From positions 1,984,001 through 2,048,000 of the forward strand of contig NZ_CP156795.1 in the NCBI RefSeq assembly GCF_039862785.1: DNA of 64,000 bases, read 5' to 3'. Shown here piece after piece: positions 8,325 through 17,545 of the stretch. Numbering within the stretch: the stretch's first letter is position 1; each line of letters begins with the position of its first letter. Made by a program: the position numbers and the translations under genes. Under the pieces are notes generated by a model. That model ran no database searches. It was not told where the DNA came from and saw only the letters and a program-made list of their open reading frames with translations. This stretch comes from Acinetobacter sp. ANC 7912. Lineage in GTDB: Bacteria > Pseudomonadota > Gammaproteobacteria > Pseudomonadales > Moraxellaceae.

Positions 8325-8786
8325 TTATTTCTTCGGATCGGTATTGCCTAGAGCAGGATTGGCAATCGCGTCTCCACACTGCTTTTTATCACGTTCATAA
8401 TCGGCCTGTTTCTGTGCTAGGCTATTACTATTTTCAGCTGTGGTTCGTGCCCAGATTTCCAGACTGGTTAAAGCTTTACGGCATAGTGCATATTTGCCTT
8501 CTGTCACCGAATCGGTCATTTTCACATTGATGCGCCAGTCCGTGCTCAGCTTACGCGCTGGCTGGCGAACTTTGGTATCCAGCTGATCGATCTGCTTATT
8601 ATACACCAGCGGATCAACTTCATTGATGAATTTCCAAGCTTCATTGGCATAGCTGGTGGCATCATTGCTGAGCTTCGGCGCTGGCTTGATTTCTGGTGCT
8701 GGCTTGCCCTCTTCACTTCCGCAGGCCTGTAGCAGCAATGCTGTGCTGACTAAAGCAACATTTAACAAGGAACGGGTCTTGAACAT
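8325..8786 (-). CDS. Small putative lipoprotein
   Basis: The start at 8786 gives a 153-residue product with a type II signal peptide: FKTRSLLNVALVSTALLLQAC, with the lipobox LLQAC and Gly-Ser after the cysteine. A proline/lysine-rich linker (KPAPEIKPAPKL) follows, then a soluble domain with two cysteines in the C-terminal half (YALCRKAL and KKQCGDA) that could pair. In-frame ATGs at 8792 and 8816 are alternative starts. No known domain is recognised. The likely site is the periplasmic face of the outer or inner membrane. It diverges from azlC. Confidence 0.7.
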   Translation of the reverse strand: MFKTRSLLNVALVSTALLLQACGSEEGKPAPEIKPAPKLSNDATSYANEAWKFINEVDPLVYNKQIDQLDTKVRQPARKLSTDWRINVKMTDSVTEGKYALCRKALTSLEIWARTTAENSNSLAQKQADYERDKKQCGDAIANPALGNTDPKK

Positions 8787-8897
8787 TAACATTATCAGGC
8801 TCGCCATCTTAAACAATTCGGCACTATGCTAGTAAATTCACGTACAATACTCAATTACCATTTGACCCCTTGTTCAACTCTCCCATCAAGGTGTGCT

Positions 8898-9650
8898 GTG
8901 TCCGAATTTAACCAACACGCTGTAAAACCAGCCAGTTTTTGGCAAGGCGCCAAAGACAGCCAAGCGATTATTTTTACTTACTTGCCCGTATCTTTTGCTT
9001 TTGGGGTTTCTGCAACCCAGTTTGGCTTTAGTGCCTGGGAAGCTTTATTTCTCTCCTGTTCCATGTATGCTGGTGCCAGCCAGTTTCTGGTCGTGGCTTT
9101 GCTTGGTAGCGGTACGTCTATCTGGATGACCGCACTCACCGTGATTGCACTCGATATCCGTCATCTGCTTTATGGCCCAGCCTTACAAAACCTGATTCAG
9201 GATCGTCTCAATCTGAAAAAAACTGCAATCTGGGCCTGGGGACTGACCGATGAAGTATTTGCTTCTGGTATGATCAAATTGTCTCAACGGCGTCAGGAAT
9301 GGTCGGAATCCTGGATGCTGGGCCTGAGTTTATTTAGCTGGCTATCTTGGGCCACTGGTTCATTCTTAGGTGGATTATTTGCCGATCAAGTCAGTCACTT
9401 ACCGCAATTTTTACAGGCAGCACTAGACTTCCTGTTGCCGGCCCTGTTCCTGAGCTTCCTGCTGGCAGCCTTTGAAAAGAAACATACTTTTGTCGTGGCT
9501 GTAACCATTATCGTTTCCGCAATAGCCTGCTACATGGTTGACCTATCTGCGGCGATCTTTATTGGTATCAGTTCCGGTATTCTGGCTGGGCTGTTCAAGC
9601 ATTATGTGTTGAAACGTCCCGATCCTGAGTATCTGGGAGAAGAGCTATGA
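8898..9650 (+). CDS. azlC: AzlC family branched-chain amino acid exporter subunit
   Basis: The 250-residue protein is a multi-helix membrane protein with the AzlC family signature (FTYLPVSFAFGVSATQFGFSAWEALFLSCSMYAGASQFL, here described in part; DIRHLLYG follows). AzlC and AzlD together export branched-chain amino acids and analogues. The GTG at 8898 is chosen because AAGG lies seven bases upstream and it gives the normal family N-terminus; the frame is open back to 8826. The stop overlaps the azlD start by ATGA, indicating translational coupling. A second, broken azlC lies at 46642-47384. Confidence 0.88.
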   Translation: MSEFNQHAVKPASFWQGAKDSQAIIFTYLPVSFAFGVSATQFGFSAWEALFLSCSMYAGASQFLVVALLGSGTSIWMTALTVIALDIRHLLYGPALQNLIQDRLNLKKTAIWAWGLTDEVFASGMIKLSQRRQEWSESWMLGLSLFSWLSWATGSFLGGLFADQVSHLPQFLQAALDFLLPALFLSFLLAAFEKKHTFVVAVTIIVSAIACYMVDLSAAIFIGISSGILAGLFKHYVLKRPDPEYLGEEL

Positions 9651-9994
9651 GTTTAGAAATTATTCTGGTCGGGATTATTGTCGGGATTGCCAATTTCTCC
9701 TCCCGTTTTGGTCCTTTTTTTGTGATTCAGAAATTGCAGCAAGGCACACAAAAACGTGGTGCGCTATGGCTGAAAATTGCCTTGGGTGCGATCGGGATTT
9801 CTGCCATTAGTGCCATGCTGGTGGTCGCTACCCTGCCACCTTTACTGGAAACGCCAGATAAAAGCGTGGCGATGCTGGCCGGCTTTATTGTCCTTACCGC
9901 TCTATATTTCAAGTTCAAGCGCATTGTCATGGCGACCTTAACTGCCGCACTGACTTATGGTTTGATTTATACTTATGTACCAATTCATTTTTAA
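9647..9994 (+). CDS. azlD: AzlD family branched-chain amino acid exporter subunit
   Basis: The 115-residue protein has about four hydrophobic segments and is the small partner of AzlC. It overlaps azlC by four bases (ATGA), so the two are coupled. The length is normal for the family. It carries the SSRFGPFFV segment early and ends in a hydrophobic helix. The pair is transcribed as a two-gene unit that ends at the hairpin at 10012-10048. The second azlD, at 47382-47681, is divergent in sequence. Confidence 0.85.
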   Translation: MSLEIILVGIIVGIANFSSRFGPFFVIQKLQQGTQKRGALWLKIALGAIGISAISAMLVVATLPPLLETPDKSVAMLAGFIVLTALYFKFKRIVMATLTAALTYGLIYTYVPIHF

Positions 9995-10011
9995 AAATTA
10001 AATAAATATAT

Positions 10012-10048
10012 AAAAGGCTTATGCTACATTCAGACATAGGCCTTTTTT
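10012..10048 (+). terminator. Intrinsic terminator after azlCD
   Basis: AAAAGGC..TATG pairs with CATA..GCCTTTT around an 11-base loop, with one bulge on each side, followed by TTTTTT. Confidence 0.75.
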
Positions 10049-10077
10049 AATGAAAAATAATAAATAGAGACATTCAT

Positions 10078-10639
10078 ATGTTCGAGCCAAAACAGGTTGT
10101 TGAGGGGAAAATCTTTATTCATCAACGCTGGGATGAACCATTACAATATTCACGTAGCAGTTTGCCTGCCTGTTATTTTGAATGTTTTATCCATGCTCAG
10201 AACTTTGTGGGTCATTTCCTCGAAGTACATGCTGAATCAAACCCAGCAGATCGTCCATTTACATCCTCAGAATGTGCTCTTTGGTTATTGGAGTTTAAAA
10301 CAGCGCATATTACCGAATGCGCTACAACTATTTGGCTTTGTATTTGCCCTGCTAATGTTCTTCTTTTCCCTTGCAGCATTTTCTGTTGGTCATTTCCAGT
10401 TAGGTAAGGTAATGCTAGATGCCTTAGTACTCTGTCTTATAGGACTTGGATTATTCACCATTGGCTTTGTCCTTCCTTTTGCCCTTCCATATCTCTGCTG
10501 GCAACGTTATCAAACCATGAAACTCCTACGCTTGCTGGATTTAAGTCCAGAGCAGATTCTTAAAATGGAAACACAAAACCCGCAAAATCGGATTTATCAT
10601 TTAAATCCTGTAGCTGATGTCATCCAGCAATCAGCCTGA
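10078..10639 (+). pseudogene. Frameshifted two-helix membrane protein
   Basis: An ATG at 10078 opens a frame (MFEPKQVVEGKIFIHQRWDE) with codon use typical of this genome up to about residue 50, after which that frame degenerates. From about 10220 the next frame (+2) carries the plausible continuation YMLNQTQQIVHLHPQNVLFG and two clear transmembrane helices (LFGFVFALLMFFFSLAAFSV and the stretch around LCLIGLGLFTIGFVLPFAL), ending at TAA... the stop at 10637-10639. One base change near CTCGAAGTACATG would join the two halves into a protein of about 187 residues. Alternatively the gene starts in the second frame at 10097. No family was recognised. Confidence 0.55.
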
Positions 10640-10774
10640 TTTAAGTATTAAATTTCTATTAACTTTATAAATAAAACTGTTGGCCAATATCACAATTTTG
10701 TATGAAACTTGGCTTATCTAAGCATTGAGTTCTGCTATGCTAAAAGCCTATAAAATCAAGCATGGATGATTTAC

Positions 10775-11980
10775 ATGAGCGTGACGATTGGTACCCCATT
10801 ACAGGCTTCAGCCTTTAAGGTTTTATTACTGGGTTCAGGCGAACTGGGCAAGGAAGTGGTCATTTCCCTGCAACGTCTGGGTGTAGAAGTCCATGCTGCT
10901 GACCGTTATGACCATGCACCAGCCATGCAGGTTGCTCATCAGTCGCATACCTTGAACATGGCGGATCCTGAAGAACTGCGTAAACTGATTGATCAGGTCC
11001 AGCCAAACCTGATCGTGCCGGAAATCGAGGCGATTGCGACTCAGGTACTGGTGGAAATTGAAGAGCAGAATATTGCCAGTGTGATTCCTTCTGCAAAAGC
11101 GGTGAACCTGACCATGAACCGTGAAGGCATCCGTCGTCTGGCAGCGGAAGAACTTGGCCTGCCAACTTCAGCTTACCGTTTTGCCGATTCTCTCGAATCT
11201 TTCCGCGCAGCCTGTGATGACATTGGTTATCCAAACTTTGTAAAACCGGTAATGTCGTCTTCTGGTAAAGGCCAGTCCCGCGTAAAAAGCTTTGCAGAAG
11301 TCGATGCTGCCTGGGAATATGCGCAAACCGGTGGTCGTGTAAATCAGGGTAAAGTGATTGTCGAATCACAAATCGATTTTGATTTTGAAATTACCCTGCT
11401 GACGGTTCGTGCCAAAAATCCAAAAACTGATGAAATCGAAACCTCTTACTGCGACCCAATTGGCCACCGTCAGGACTCCGGTGACTATGTTGAAAGCTGG
11501 CAACCACAGCCAATGACACCGGCTGCATTGGAAGAAGCGAAACGAATTGCCAATAAAGTCACCACTGCGCTTGGCGGTTGCGGTATTTTTGGGGTAGAAC
11601 TCTTTGTCAAAGGTGACAAAGTGTGGTTTAGTGAAGTATCACCTCGTCCACACGACACAGGTCTGGTGACTTTGGCATCTCAATTCCAGAGCGAATTTGA
11701 ACTGCATGCGCGTGCGATTCTGGGTCTGCCAGTCAATACAGCTCGTCATAGCGTTGCAGCCAGCGCAGTGATTTATGCTGGTGTAGATGACAAGAACCTG
11801 TCTTATTCTGGCCTGAATCTTGCTTTAGCTGACGGCAACACTGACTTGCGCCTGTTTGGTAAACCGGAAGGTTTCAAACGCCGTCGGATGGGTGTGGCCA
11901 CTGCACGTGCTGAAACCACAGATCAGGCACGTGAACTTGCACAACAGGTGGCTCAACAAGTCAGTGTGAACCAAAACTAA
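10775..11980 (+). CDS. purT: Formate-dependent phosphoribosylglycinamide formyltransferase
   Basis: The 401-residue ATP-grasp enzyme makes formyl-GAR from GAR, formate and ATP in de novo purine synthesis, as an alternative to folate-dependent PurN. The N-terminal pre-ATP-grasp motif [12 protein letters not shown], the [20 protein letters not shown] segment and the C-terminal [14 protein letters not shown] are diagnostic of PurT. The ATG at 10775 is preferred; an in-frame ATG at 10766 would add three residues. glnD follows after 29 bases and may be cotranscribed. It is a full-length cytoplasmic enzyme. Confidence 0.96.
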   Translation: MSVTIGTPLQASAFKVLLLGSGELGKEVVISLQRLGVEVHAADRYDHAPAMQVAHQSHTLNMADPEELRKLIDQVQPNLIVPEIEAIATQVLVEIEEQNIASVIPSAKAVNLTMNREGIRRLAAEELGLPTSAYRFADSLESFRAACDDIGYPNFVKPVMSSSGKGQSRVKSFAEVDAAWEYAQTGGRVNQGKVIVESQIDFDFEITLLTVRAKNPKTDEIETSYCDPIGHRQDSGDYVESWQPQPMTPAALEEAKRIANKVTTALGGCGIFGVELFVKGDKVWFSEVSPRPHDTGLVTLASQFQSEFELHARAILGLPVNTARHSVAASAVIYAGVDDKNLSYSGLNLALADGNTDLRLFGKPEGFKRRRMGVATARAETTDQARELAQQVAQQVSVNQN

Positions 11981-12009
11981 GTAAGCTGAAATAAAACGGA
12001 CGACTGTTC

Positions 12010-14676
12010 ATGATCAATACCCTGCCATTGCTGAATTACACCAAAAGCATCCATGACATTAAAGCCATCAATGAATGGCGTAGTGATGTGGAACACCAGC
12101 TGCAGGAGTATTTTGAAAATGGCGAACCGATCCGTAACATTATTCGCACCCGATCCAGTCTGATTGACGAAGCGCTTGAATTCCTGTGGCAGCATGCCGG
12201 ACTTGATCAGACTGATTTAGGCCTGTTTGCGGTCGGTGGCTACGGCCGCCGTGAAATGCTGCCTTATTCCGATGTTGACATCATGATCCTGTCTGAGGAT
12301 GAGATTACCTCAGAACAGGAGCAGCTGATTTCCACTTTCATTTCATCGCTTTGGGATGTGGGTAATTTCAAGCCGGGTATCAGCGTACGTACCATCAGTG
12401 AATGTGTGAATCAGGCCAGCAGTGACCTGACGGTTGCCACTACCCTAATTGAAGCTCGCCTGATTACCGGCAATGAAGGTCTGGCAAAATGGCCACGCCG
12501 TATCGTGTCACAGTCTTGGACCGATAAGACTTTCTTTGATGCCAAGATGGAAGAGCAGCAAAAACGCTATGCTCAGCACAACAATACCGAGAGCAATCTC
12601 GAACCGGATATTAAAAATGCACCGGGCGGTCTGCGTGACATTAATCAGATCGGCTGGATTGCCAAACGCCATTTCCGCGTCAACCGGATTTACGATCTGG
12701 TCCATCTCGGTTTTATTTCCGAATTTGAACTCACAGTCTTAGAAGAAGCTGAGAGTTTCCTCTGGGAAATTCGCCATCACTTACATCGCATGACCAAACG
12801 CGATGAAAACCGCCTGCTGTTCGACTATCAGCGTGATATTGCAGCAAAATTTGGCTATGAGCGTGAAGAAGGCCAATCACCGAACTACCCAATCGAACAG
12901 TTCATGAAGCGTTATTACCGCAATGCCCAGCAGGTATCAACGCTGAATGAAATGCTGCTGGCCTATTTTAATGAATCGGTGATTACCCCACGCTTGCCGA
13001 ACTATGAGCGCAAGATTGAAGAAATTAACGAGAACTTCAAGCTGGTGGATGGCAAGCTGGCGGTTCAGCACCATAAAATCTTTTCGGAAAACCCAGCTGC
13101 CATTCTAGAACTCTTCTATCTACTGGCAAACCGTCCGGAAATTGAAGGCATTCGTGCCCGCACCTTGCGTCTGCTCATTCTGGCCGCTAAACGTATTGAT
13201 CACAATTATCGTAACAATCCAGCCCATCAGGCGCTGTTTATGGCAATTATCCGTTCGCCTTACCGCCTGTATGAAACGCTAGTGGCGATGAAACGCTATG
13301 GCGTGCTGGGTAATTATATTCCGGCCTTTGGTCAGATCATCGGTCTGATGCAGTATGACCTGTTCCATATCTACACCGTTGATGCACATACCCTGCTGTT
13401 ACTGCGCAACCTGAACCGCTTTAAAGAGCCTGAATTTGCCCGTGATTTCCCGGTCGTAAGTTCCGTATTCCAGCGTCTTGGCCGTCGTGACATCGTGTTC
13501 CTGGCTGCGCTATTCCATGACATTGCCAAAGGTCGTGGTGGGGATCACAGCGAACTCGGTGCTGAAGATGCGATTAATTTCTGCCGCGCGCATGGCTTTA
13601 CCGAACGTGAATGCAATCTGGTCGCCTGGCTGATCCAGAACCACTTGCTGATGTCGATGACCTCGCAGAAGAAAGACATTTCCGATCCGGATGTAGTGAA
13701 AGAATTCGCCGAACTTATGGGTGACATGGAGCATCTGGACTATCTCTATACCCTGACTGTTGCCGATATCAATGCAACCAATCCAAAACTCTGGAATACT
13801 TGGCGTGCATCCCTCATGCGTCAGCTATACACCAGCGCGCGTGACGTGATTCGTTCTGGTCTGGGGCGTCCAGTGGATTATCAGATGCTGATCGAAGATA
13901 CCAAATTTGCTGCTAGTGAATTGCTGGTACAAGATTTCTCACTGGCGGAAGTGGAGAAAGTCTGGCAGGAACTTGGTGATGATTACTTCGTCAAAGAGTC
14001 AGCAGATGAAATCGCCTGGCATACCCGTGCCATTCTGGAACATGGGGACAACCCTGAACCACTGGTGCTGATGCGTGCCCACCATAAATTCGCTCAGGAT
14101 GCGGTACAGATCTTTATCTATACTCAGGACAAACCAAACCTGTTTGCAACCACGGTGGCGATTCTGGACCGTATGGATCTGGACGTACAGGATGCACGGA
14201 TTATTACGGCAGCCAAAGCCTTTAGCCTGGATACTTATGTGGTGCTGGATCGTTTCGGTACTTTGCTGACCGATCCGGAGCGCGAAAGTAAAGTCATTGA
14301 ATCGCTAAAAACAGCCCTGAGTCAATCTGACAAATATCCTGGCCTGATGCAGCGCCGTATTCCGCGCTTGCTGCGTCACTTTGACATTGAAAATACAGTG
14401 GATATCAACCTGAATCCAGTGCTGAACCAGAATATGGTCGAAATCGCTACGCTGGATCAGCCCGGCCTGCTTGCCAAAGTCGGTGGTCTGTTTATGATGC
14501 GTGGTCTGGATATCCATTCTGCTAAAATTGCCACACTGGGCGAACGTGCCGAGGACATTTTCTTCGTCACCAAGAAAGATGGTCACCCTATGACACCTGA
14601 AGAATCCGCTGAATTTGCAGCAGCCCTGAAAGCTGCACTGGATGAAGCCTCTCATCAGGTCAGTAGTCAACACTAA
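12010..14676 (+). CDS. glnD: [Protein-PII] uridylyltransferase/uridylyl-removing enzyme
   Basis: The 888-residue GlnD senses glutamine and adds or removes UMP on PII proteins. The nucleotidyltransferase motif is [15 protein letters not shown] at residues 76-90. The HD hydrolase domain has [16 protein letters not shown] near 500-517. Two C-terminal ACT domains follow (about 700-775 and 808-885, the latter with [12 protein letters not shown]). All the expected domains are present and the length is normal. dapC follows after 24 bases, giving an apparent purT-glnD-dapC run. It is the only nitrogen-control gene in the window; glnB and glnK are not here. Confidence 0.97.
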   Translation: MINTLPLLNYTKSIHDIKAINEWRSDVEHQLQEYFENGEPIRNIIRTRSSLIDEALEFLWQHAGLDQTDLGLFAVGGYGRREMLPYSDVDIMILSEDEITSEQEQLISTFISSLWDVGNFKPGISVRTISECVNQASSDLTVATTLIEARLITGNEGLAKWPRRIVSQSWTDKTFFDAKMEEQQKRYAQHNNTESNLEPDIKNAPGGLRDINQIGWIAKRHFRVNRIYDLVHLGFISEFELTVLEEAESFLWEIRHHLHRMTKRDENRLLFDYQRDIAAKFGYEREEGQSPNYPIEQFMKRYYRNAQQVSTLNEMLLAYFNESVITPRLPNYERKIEEINENFKLVDGKLAVQHHKIFSENPAAILELFYLLANRPEIEGIRARTLRLLILAAKRIDHNYRNNPAHQALFMAIIRSPYRLYETLVAMKRYGVLGNYIPAFGQIIGLMQYDLFHIYTVDAHTLLLLRNLNRFKEPEFARDFPVVSSVFQRLGRRDIVFLAALFHDIAKGRGGDHSELGAEDAINFCRAHGFTERECNLVAWLIQNHLLMSMTSQKKDISDPDVVKEFAELMGDMEHLDYLYTLTVADINATNPKLWNTWRASLMRQLYTSARDVIRSGLGRPVDYQMLIEDTKFAASELLVQDFSLAEVEKVWQELGDDYFVKESADEIAWHTRAILEHGDNPEPLVLMRAHHKFAQDAVQIFIYTQDKPNLFATTVAILDRMDLDVQDARIITAAKAFSLDTYVVLDRFGTLLTDPERESKVIESLKTALSQSDKYPGLMQRRIPRLLRHFDIENTVDINLNPVLNQNMVEIATLDQPGLLAKVGGLFMMRGLDIHSAKIATLGERAEDIFFVTKKDGHPMTPEESAEFAAALKAALDEASHQVSSQH

Positions 14677-14700
14677 ACATTAAAACGCGGTAACTCATTC

Positions 14701-15870
14701 ATGAACTCTAGCTTGTCTTTATTGCATCCTTATCCATTTGAAAAGTTAAATAAACTTTTTTCGGATATTAAGCCTGCGGATCTGCCTTTAATTCCCCTGT
14801 CGATTGGGGAACCAAAGCATCCGGCTCCTGAGTTCGTGAAACAGGCGATTATCGACAATTTTCAGCATCTGTCGACCTATCCAAACTCGAAAGGTCTGCC
14901 TGAGTTACGTAGCAGTATTGCCAACTGGCTGACTCGCCGCTTTAAGCTGAACAGCATCAGTGCAGATAGCAACGTGTTGCCAGTATCCGGTACCCGTGAA
15001 GCGATTTTCTCTTTTGTACAAGCGCTGATTAAACGTGAAGATGCCCCTTATGTGGTGATGCCGAATCCGTTCTATCAAATCTATGAAGGTGCAACCCTGC
15101 TTGCAGGTGCGAAGCCATACTTCATTAACTGTACTGAAGAAAATAACTATCTCGGTGACTTCGATGCGGTTCCTGCAGAAGTCTGGGAAAAAACTGCATT
15201 ACTGTTTGTCTGCACACCGGGTAACCCAACGGGTGCAGTGCTGTCTAAAGAACAGTTTAAAAAACTTATTGCGCTGTCGGACCAATACGGTTTTGTGATT
15301 GCATCAGACGAATGTTATTCAGAACTGTGGTTTGATGAAGCACCAACTGGCCTGCTAGAGGTTTGTGCTGAAATCGGCCGTGATGACTATAAAAACTGTA
15401 TCGTTTTCCACTCACTGTCTAAACGTTCCAACCTGCCAGGTATGCGCTCAGGCTTCGTCGCTGGTGATGCAAGCCTGTTAAAACCGTATCTGCAATACCG
15501 TACTTACCACGGTGCAGCAATGCCGGTACAACATCAGCTGGCATCTATTGCCGCTTGGGACGATGAAGCGCATGTCGAAGAAAACCGCGTACAATACCGT
15601 GCCAAGTTTGACCTGTTTCAAAAAGAACTTGGTCACCTGCTACCACTGAAAAAGCCGGATGCTGGTTTCTACTACTGGCTGAAAGTTGATAATGACGAAG
15701 CGTTTGCTAAACGCTTGATGGAACAGGCTCATATCAAGGTACTTCCTGGCCGTTACCTGTCTCGCGATACCGAACAAGGCAATCCTGGTGAAAACCATGT
15801 ACGCCTGGCCTTGGTTGCTGATCTGGCACAATGTAAAGAAGTGATTAAACGACTCAAATCGATTCTCTAA
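14701..15870 (+). CDS. dapC: Succinyldiaminopimelate transaminase
   Basis: The 389-residue PLP-dependent class I aminotransferase resembles DapC, which makes N-succinyl-2-amino-6-ketopimelate/N-succinyl-LL-DAP interconversion possible in lysine and peptidoglycan-precursor synthesis. The PLP-binding lysine lies in HSLSKRSNLPGMRSGF (about residue 241). The N-terminal YPFEKLNKLFSDIKP and SIGEPKHPAP are typical of the subgroup. The dapC call is supported by the glnD neighbour, a pairing seen in other gammaproteobacteria. The terminator is at 15889-15921. Confidence 0.88.
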   Translation: MNSSLSLLHPYPFEKLNKLFSDIKPADLPLIPLSIGEPKHPAPEFVKQAIIDNFQHLSTYPNSKGLPELRSSIANWLTRRFKLNSISADSNVLPVSGTREAIFSFVQALIKREDAPYVVMPNPFYQIYEGATLLAGAKPYFINCTEENNYLGDFDAVPAEVWEKTALLFVCTPGNPTGAVLSKEQFKKLIALSDQYGFVIASDECYSELWFDEAPTGLLEVCAEIGRDDYKNCIVFHSLSKRSNLPGMRSGFVAGDASLLKPYLQYRTYHGAAMPVQHQLASIAAWDDEAHVEENRVQYRAKFDLFQKELGHLLPLKKPDAGFYYWLKVDNDEAFAKRLMEQAHIKVLPGRYLSRDTEQGNPGENHVRLALVADLAQCKEVIKRLKSIL

Positions 15871-15888
15871 TCACATCACACTAATATA

Positions 15889-15921
15889 AAAAATCCACTG
15901 TTGCTACAGTGGATTTTTTAT
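15889..15921. terminator. Bidirectional terminator between dapC and the TonB-C-like gene
   Basis: AAAAAATCCACTG-TTGCTA-CAGTGGATTTTTTA is a strong stem with A/T runs on both sides. The minus-strand gene's stop codon lies inside it. Confidence 0.9.
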
Positions 15922-16368
15922 TGGAATGTCATGCTGCAAGGTATAGGTCAGATTCTGGTCCACGCCGCGGATCGGTTCCAGCTTAGCTGCCATCACGGCA
16001 TCCTTAATCTTGGCATCCACCACCTTCAGACCTGAACTTTTGATGATCTCCACCTGCGTAATCAGACCACTATGCGCAATCACGGTCATTTTGATGGTGG
16101 CTGTTTTGGCACGCTGCAGTTCAGCATCAGTAAATTTTAGATAGGGTTCTTTCAGCCAGGTCACTTCATAATGCTGTTTCTTTGCGAGCAAATGTGCAGG
16201 CACCGCATTATCCACCTTAGGTGGTGTATAGGTCGGCACGGGCTGCTTGAGTGTATTCAGCAACTGCTGGACTTTTTGATCAGCTTCACTTTGTGCATAG
16301 ACAGAAGGAATTAATAGTCCAATAGCTAAGCTACACAGCAATTTTTTGAATATTGGTAGAAATGACAT
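15904..16368 (-). CDS. Secreted protein with TonB C-terminal-like domain
   Basis: Starting at 16368, the product has 154 residues with a signal peptide (SFLPIFKKLLCSLAIGLLIP, then SVYAQ). A proline-containing linker follows (QPVPTYTPPKV). The C-terminal half (KTATIKMTVIAHSGLITQVEIIKSSG through AKLEPIRG) has the beta-alpha-beta pattern of TonB C-terminal domains. It lacks the N-terminal membrane anchor and long Pro-Lys region of a true TonB energiser, so it is more likely a periplasmic TonB-domain protein of unknown partner. Upstream ATGs at 16374 and 16413 are alternative starts; the latter would run through the hairpin after gpx. Confidence 0.7.
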   Translation of the reverse strand: MSFLPIFKKLLCSLAIGLLIPSVYAQSEADQKVQQLLNTLKQPVPTYTPPKVDNAVPAHLLAKKQHYEVTWLKEPYLKFTDAELQRAKTATIKMTVIAHSGLITQVEIIKSSGLKVVDAKIKDAVMAAKLEPIRGVDQNLTYTLQHDIPIKNPL

Positions 16369-16425
16369 GACCATATGTGGGTAGATGAGATCAGGCGGCC
16401 TTAAGACCGCCATAAATATAAGTCA

Positions 16426-16902
16426 TTATAGGGCTTTTTCGATCTCGGCTTCTAGCTGTTCCGGCTTGGTGGTCGGGGCAAAACGATTCAAAATTTTACC
16501 ATCACGGCCAATCAGAAACTTGGTAAAGTTCCATTTGATGCCATTGCCGAGAACACCTTTGGAATTATTGGTCAGGTAACGGAAAATCGCATGCGCTTCC
16601 GGACCTTTGACATCAATCTTGGAGAACATCGGGAACGTTACCCCATAGTTCTTCTGACAGAAGGCTCCAATCTGCTCATTTGAGCCTGGATCCTGCCCCC
16701 CAAACTGGTTGCATGGAAAGCCGAGCACCTCAAATCCCTGGTCTTTATATTTCTCATATAGTTTTTCCAGTCCGGCAAACTGCGGGGTAAAACCGCACTT
16801 GCTGGCTGTATTCACGATCAATAAGACCTTCCCCTCATAATCTGAAAATTGTTTTATTTTTCCATCTAACAATTCAGCTTCAAACTGATATATGTTGGTC
16901 AT
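16426..16902 (-). CDS. Glutathione peroxidase (cysteine type)
   Basis: The 158-residue thiol peroxidase reduces hydroperoxides in the cytoplasm, with thioredoxin or glutathione as donor. C36 in NTASKCGFT replaces selenocysteine. The [13 protein letters not shown] motif supplies the Gln and a probable resolving Cys, and W124 lies in [11 protein letters not shown]. The gene overlaps msrB by four bases and is translated after it, so the two act as a peroxide/methionine-sulfoxide repair pair. The length is standard for the BtuE/Gpo family. Confidence 0.93.
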   Translation of the reverse strand: MTNIYQFEAELLDGKIKQFSDYEGKVLLIVNTASKCGFTPQFAGLEKLYEKYKDQGFEVLGFPCNQFGGQDPGSNEQIGAFCQKNYGVTFPMFSKIDVKGPEAHAIFRYLTNNSKGVLGNGIKWNFTKFLIGRDGKILNRFAPTTKPEQLEAEIEKAL

Positions 16903-17318
16903 GGATAATTTTCCTCATCGGTTTTTTCTTCTGTTTTTAATTCTAATGAAGCGGAGTTCACACAGTAGCGTAGTCCAGTTGGCTGTGGCCCATCCGGAAA
17001 CACATGCCCCAAATGTGCGTCACAATAATGACAAACAATTTCAGTTCTCACCATACCATGCGAGGTATCGGTATGCTCTTCGATTGCAGCGCTATTAATT
17101 GCCTTGTAAAAACTTGGCCAGCCGCTGCCGCTGTCATATTTGGTTTCCGACGAAAATAAAGGGGTACCACAACAGCGACAGACATAAGTGCCTGCCTGCT
17201 TGGTATTCCAGTACTTACCGGTGAATGCGGGTTCAGTCCCTTTTTGACGAGTGATACGGAACTCTTCCGGCGATAACTCTCTTTGCCATTCTCTGTCTGT
17301 TTTACTGAGTTTTCCCAT
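16899..17318 (-). CDS. msrB: Peptide-methionine (R)-S-oxide reductase
   Basis: The 139-residue MsrB repairs the R-epimer of methionine sulfoxide in proteins. Two CxxC zinc pairs are visible (CRCCGTPLF and [10 protein letters not shown]). The catalytic cysteine is in [11 protein letters not shown] near the C-terminus, and [11 protein letters not shown] is the family's substrate-site motif. An AGGGAC site precedes the ATG. It is first in a two-gene unit with gpx, overlapping by four bases. No signal peptide is present, so it is cytoplasmic. Confidence 0.95.
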   Translation of the reverse strand: MGKLSKTDREWQRELSPEEFRITRQKGTEPAFTGKYWNTKQAGTYVCRCCGTPLFSSETKYDSGSGWPSFYKAINSAAIEEHTDTSHGMVRTEIVCHYCDAHLGHVFPDGPQPTGLRYCVNSASLELKTEEKTDEENYP

Positions 17319-17439
17319 GATACGTCCCTTTCTATCTTTCTATTTAAAATAGGATAATCCTATATTTACGTGATTCACTTTAAATTTTCTAGTGTTTATT
17401 TCACAATTTACAAAAGATATATAATCCACTAAAAAGCAA

Positions 17440-17473
17440 AAAGTAAGCAAAATAAAATACAAAAGTAAGCAAA
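17440..17473 (+). promoter_or_regulatory. Two direct repeats AAAGTAAGCAAA, 22-bp period
   Basis: AAAGTAAGCAAA occurs at 17440-17451 and again at 17462-17473, start to start 22 bases, about two helical turns. A further AGCAAA lies just upstream. They sit about 75-105 bases before the aminotransferase ATG. Tandem spacing on one DNA face suits a regulator site. The binding protein is unknown. Confidence 0.45.
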
Positions 17474-17545
17474 TTATCCAATAAATGCTTTTTTGAAGAT
17501 TGTTTTAGTGGTAGGCTTAGGACTAAATTTTCTCAGGATTAAAAA

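Noticed and set aside
16385-16425. GC-rich inverted repeat (GGCGG/CCGCC) between gpx and the TonB-C-like gene as terminator
   Set aside because: The stem is short and has no T-run, so it was not listed as a terminator.
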